From: Anaeromassilibacillus sp. An250
GTDB taxonomy: Bacteria > Bacillota > Clostridia > Oscillospirales > Acutalibacteraceae
Assembly: GCF_002159845.1 (NCBI RefSeq)
Contig: NZ_NFJK01000001.1
Span: 124,001-188,000, forward strand
Length of the DNA stretch: 64,000 nucleotides
Direction: 5' to 3'
This document shows positions 62,928-64,000 of the stretch, in pieces (position 1 is the stretch's first letter; every line of letters begins with the position of its first letter). The translations under genes and the position numbers were made by a program. Under the pieces are notes generated by a model that was given only the letters and a program-made list of their open reading frames with translations, ran no database searches and had not been told where the DNA came from.

Positions 62928-63536
62928 TTACTCCGTGCGTCCTACGTCATTGATCCTGCGGATCACGCGGCAGGGATTGCCGACCGCGACGCAGTTTTCC
63001 GGAATATCCTTTGTGACGACGCTTCCCGCTCCGATCACGCTCCCTCTTCCAATTCTTACGCCAGGCAAGAGGATGGCACCTCCGCCAATCCAGCAACCGT
63101 CCCCGATCGTCACTGGAAGCGCGTATGTCCTGCAAAAATATTCGCCGCTCTCCGGGTCCCAATCGGGCGTCAGGCGCTCCTTCAGCTCCACCGGATGTGT
63201 CGCTGTATAAATCTGCACATTTGATGCAATCAGCACATTGTTACCAATTTCAATCCGATTGCAATCCACAAAGGTACAGTTCATATTGATCGAGACATTG
63301 TTGCCAAGGTAGATATTGCATCCATAATCGCATGTGAAAGAGCTTCCAATGGATACATTGGACCCGATTCCGCCCAACATCTCCTCTAAAATTTTCCGTT
63401 TCTCTTCCTTCTGATCGTATGGCAGGGCATTGTAGGCGGCTAAAAGCCTCCGTGCCTTGCTCTTAAAGCCCAAAAAGATGGGTGCATGGCAATCATACCA
63501 TTCCCCCGACATACACTTCTCCCATTCGTTTTTCAT
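62928..63536 (-). CDS. Sugar O-acetyltransferase (maltose/galactoside type)
   Basis: 202 residues. A left-handed beta helix of hexapeptide repeats (VSIGSSFTCDYGCNIYLGNN, VLIASNVQIYTATHPVE) with the catalytic histidine in ATHPVEL and the acetyl-CoA region GDGCWIGGGAILLPGVRIG. The N-terminal Mac domain (EKCMSGEWYDCHAP) identifies the maltose/galactoside O-acetyltransferase group. The ATG at 63536 is preceded by GGAAGG ten bases upstream; the frame begins at GTG three codons earlier. Confidence 0.93.
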   Translation of the reverse strand: MKNEWEKCMSGEWYDCHAPIFLGFKSKARRLLAAYNALPYDQKEEKRKILEEMLGGIGSNVSIGSSFTCDYGCNIYLGNNVSINMNCTFVDCNRIEIGNNVLIASNVQIYTATHPVELKERLTPDWDPESGEYFCRTYALPVTIGDGCWIGGGAILLPGVRIGRGSVIGAGSVVTKDIPENCVAVGNPCRVIRRINDVGRTE

Positions 63537-63732
63537 GAATATCACGCCTTCCCTTTTCTATGATCTTCAAATCAACCATGCACAAAATTATAACCGGAAC
63601 GATTTTGCGGTTTTTCTATCCTATGCAAGCATGTGCAGCATCAATCCCTCACTCCATTCCCTATATGATAAAAGATGTCCCAAAGCAAGCAGAACCATCT
63701 GTTGCCCTGAGACACCTTCAATCTTTATGCAA

Positions 63733-64000
63733 TTATACAGGATGTACCTGCTTTTCCGCATTGGACAGCGCGCTGTTGATGCCATATTCCGCATCCCTAC
63801 GCTTTTTGAAAAAGTCCAATGCCACCTTCGGGAACTGTGCATAGGAGAGCACGTCCTCTTCCTGCTCAGACCACTCAGCGATCTCCGAACGAAGCTTCTC
63901 CAGCTCCGGCTCCAGCAGGTCGGCCGGGCGGCAGGTGATCGGCTTCTCGTCGCCAATGATCTTCTTGCGGAACTCCGGATCGATGGTCACCGGCGTGGTA
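63733..64000 (-). CDS. Oxaloacetate decarboxylase alpha / pyruvate carboxylase subunit B, 3' end
   Basis: Open from the right edge to TAA at 63733-63735, about 88 codons of the C-terminus seen. The text PEFRKKIIGDEKPITCRPAD followed by LLEPELEKLR and EEDVLSYAQFPKVALDFF is typical of the end of the conserved carboxylase domain in biotin-dependent oxaloacetate decarboxylase alpha subunits and related PycB-type proteins. It ends in KQVHPV with no biotinyl (AMKM) domain, so biotin would be carried on a separate subunit. The rest is outside the window. Confidence 0.8.
   Translation of the reverse strand, partial: TTPVTIDPEFRKKIIGDEKPITCRPADLLEPELEKLRSEIAEWSEQEEDVLSYAQFPKVALDFFKKRRDAEYGINSALSNAEKQVHPV

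Overview
The window looks like chromosome of a spore-forming anaerobic Firmicute of the Clostridia, probably the Ruminococcaceae/Oscillospiraceae group. This is an inference from gene content: HPr kinase/whiA/rapZ, RpoD-DnaG, a GerA-type germination protein, Bacillus-type pyruvate kinase with a C-terminal PEP-utiliser domain, a THF riboswitch, CIRCE, strong AGGAGG ribosome binding sites and moderate GC. I saw no rRNA, tRNA, CRISPR array, insertion sequence, integrase or phage module.

Layout. 1-8 kb: a minus-strand run hprK, PHP hydrolase, murB, rapZ, whiA, dnaE (dnaE runs off the left edge), controlling carbon signalling, wall precursor supply and replication. 8.2-13 kb: a plus-strand GT4 glycosyltransferase and two very small proteins, then minus-strand single genes (DUF362/ferredoxin, a small beta protein, CYTH, HD). 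13.2-20.9 kb: accessory surface and spore region with a lipoprotein, a collagen-like BclA-type protein, a densely hairpinned non-coding stretch, a GerA/SpoVAF-like protein, a small DUF1874-like protein, a flavodoxin-ferredoxin protein, and an ECF sigma/DUF4367 pair. 20.9-27.3 kb: radC, uvrB, uvrA (repair) and pyrE. 27.4-29.4 kb: GntR-ABC operon with a visible operator. 29.6-33.3 kb: two MATE exporters around a NimA-like flavoprotein, one exporter behind an apparent leader-peptide attenuator. 33.8-40.2 kb: a 2148-residue secreted repeat protein. 40.8-47.1 kb: THF riboswitch-folT, lipoprotein hydrolase, second collagen-like protein, membrane protein, ricin-lectin protein with a histone-H1-like tail, glutathione peroxidase. 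47.1-53.1 kb: enolase and the nucleoside salvage operon deoB-deoD-deoC-cdd-pdp. 53.2-54.4 kb: two Hsp20 genes behind a perfect CIRCE. 54.5-60.8 kb: macromolecular synthesis block rpmE, YigZ, dgt, dnaG, rpoD, Rrf2 (minus), plus a VanY-like protein that lacks its metal ligands. 61-64 kb: pyk, a hexapeptide acetyltransferase and the 3' end of an oxaloacetate decarboxylase/pyruvate carboxylase-type subunit.

The observations most worth following are the structured non-coding region at 15.3-15.8 kb, the putative leaderless leader peptide overlapping a terminator upstream of a MATE gene, the VanY pseudo-enzyme, the cytosolic lectin-H1 fusion, and the two Cys-headed collagen-like proteins. Start codons were chosen by Shine-Dalgarno spacing and family length; where this differs from the longest open frame it is stated.
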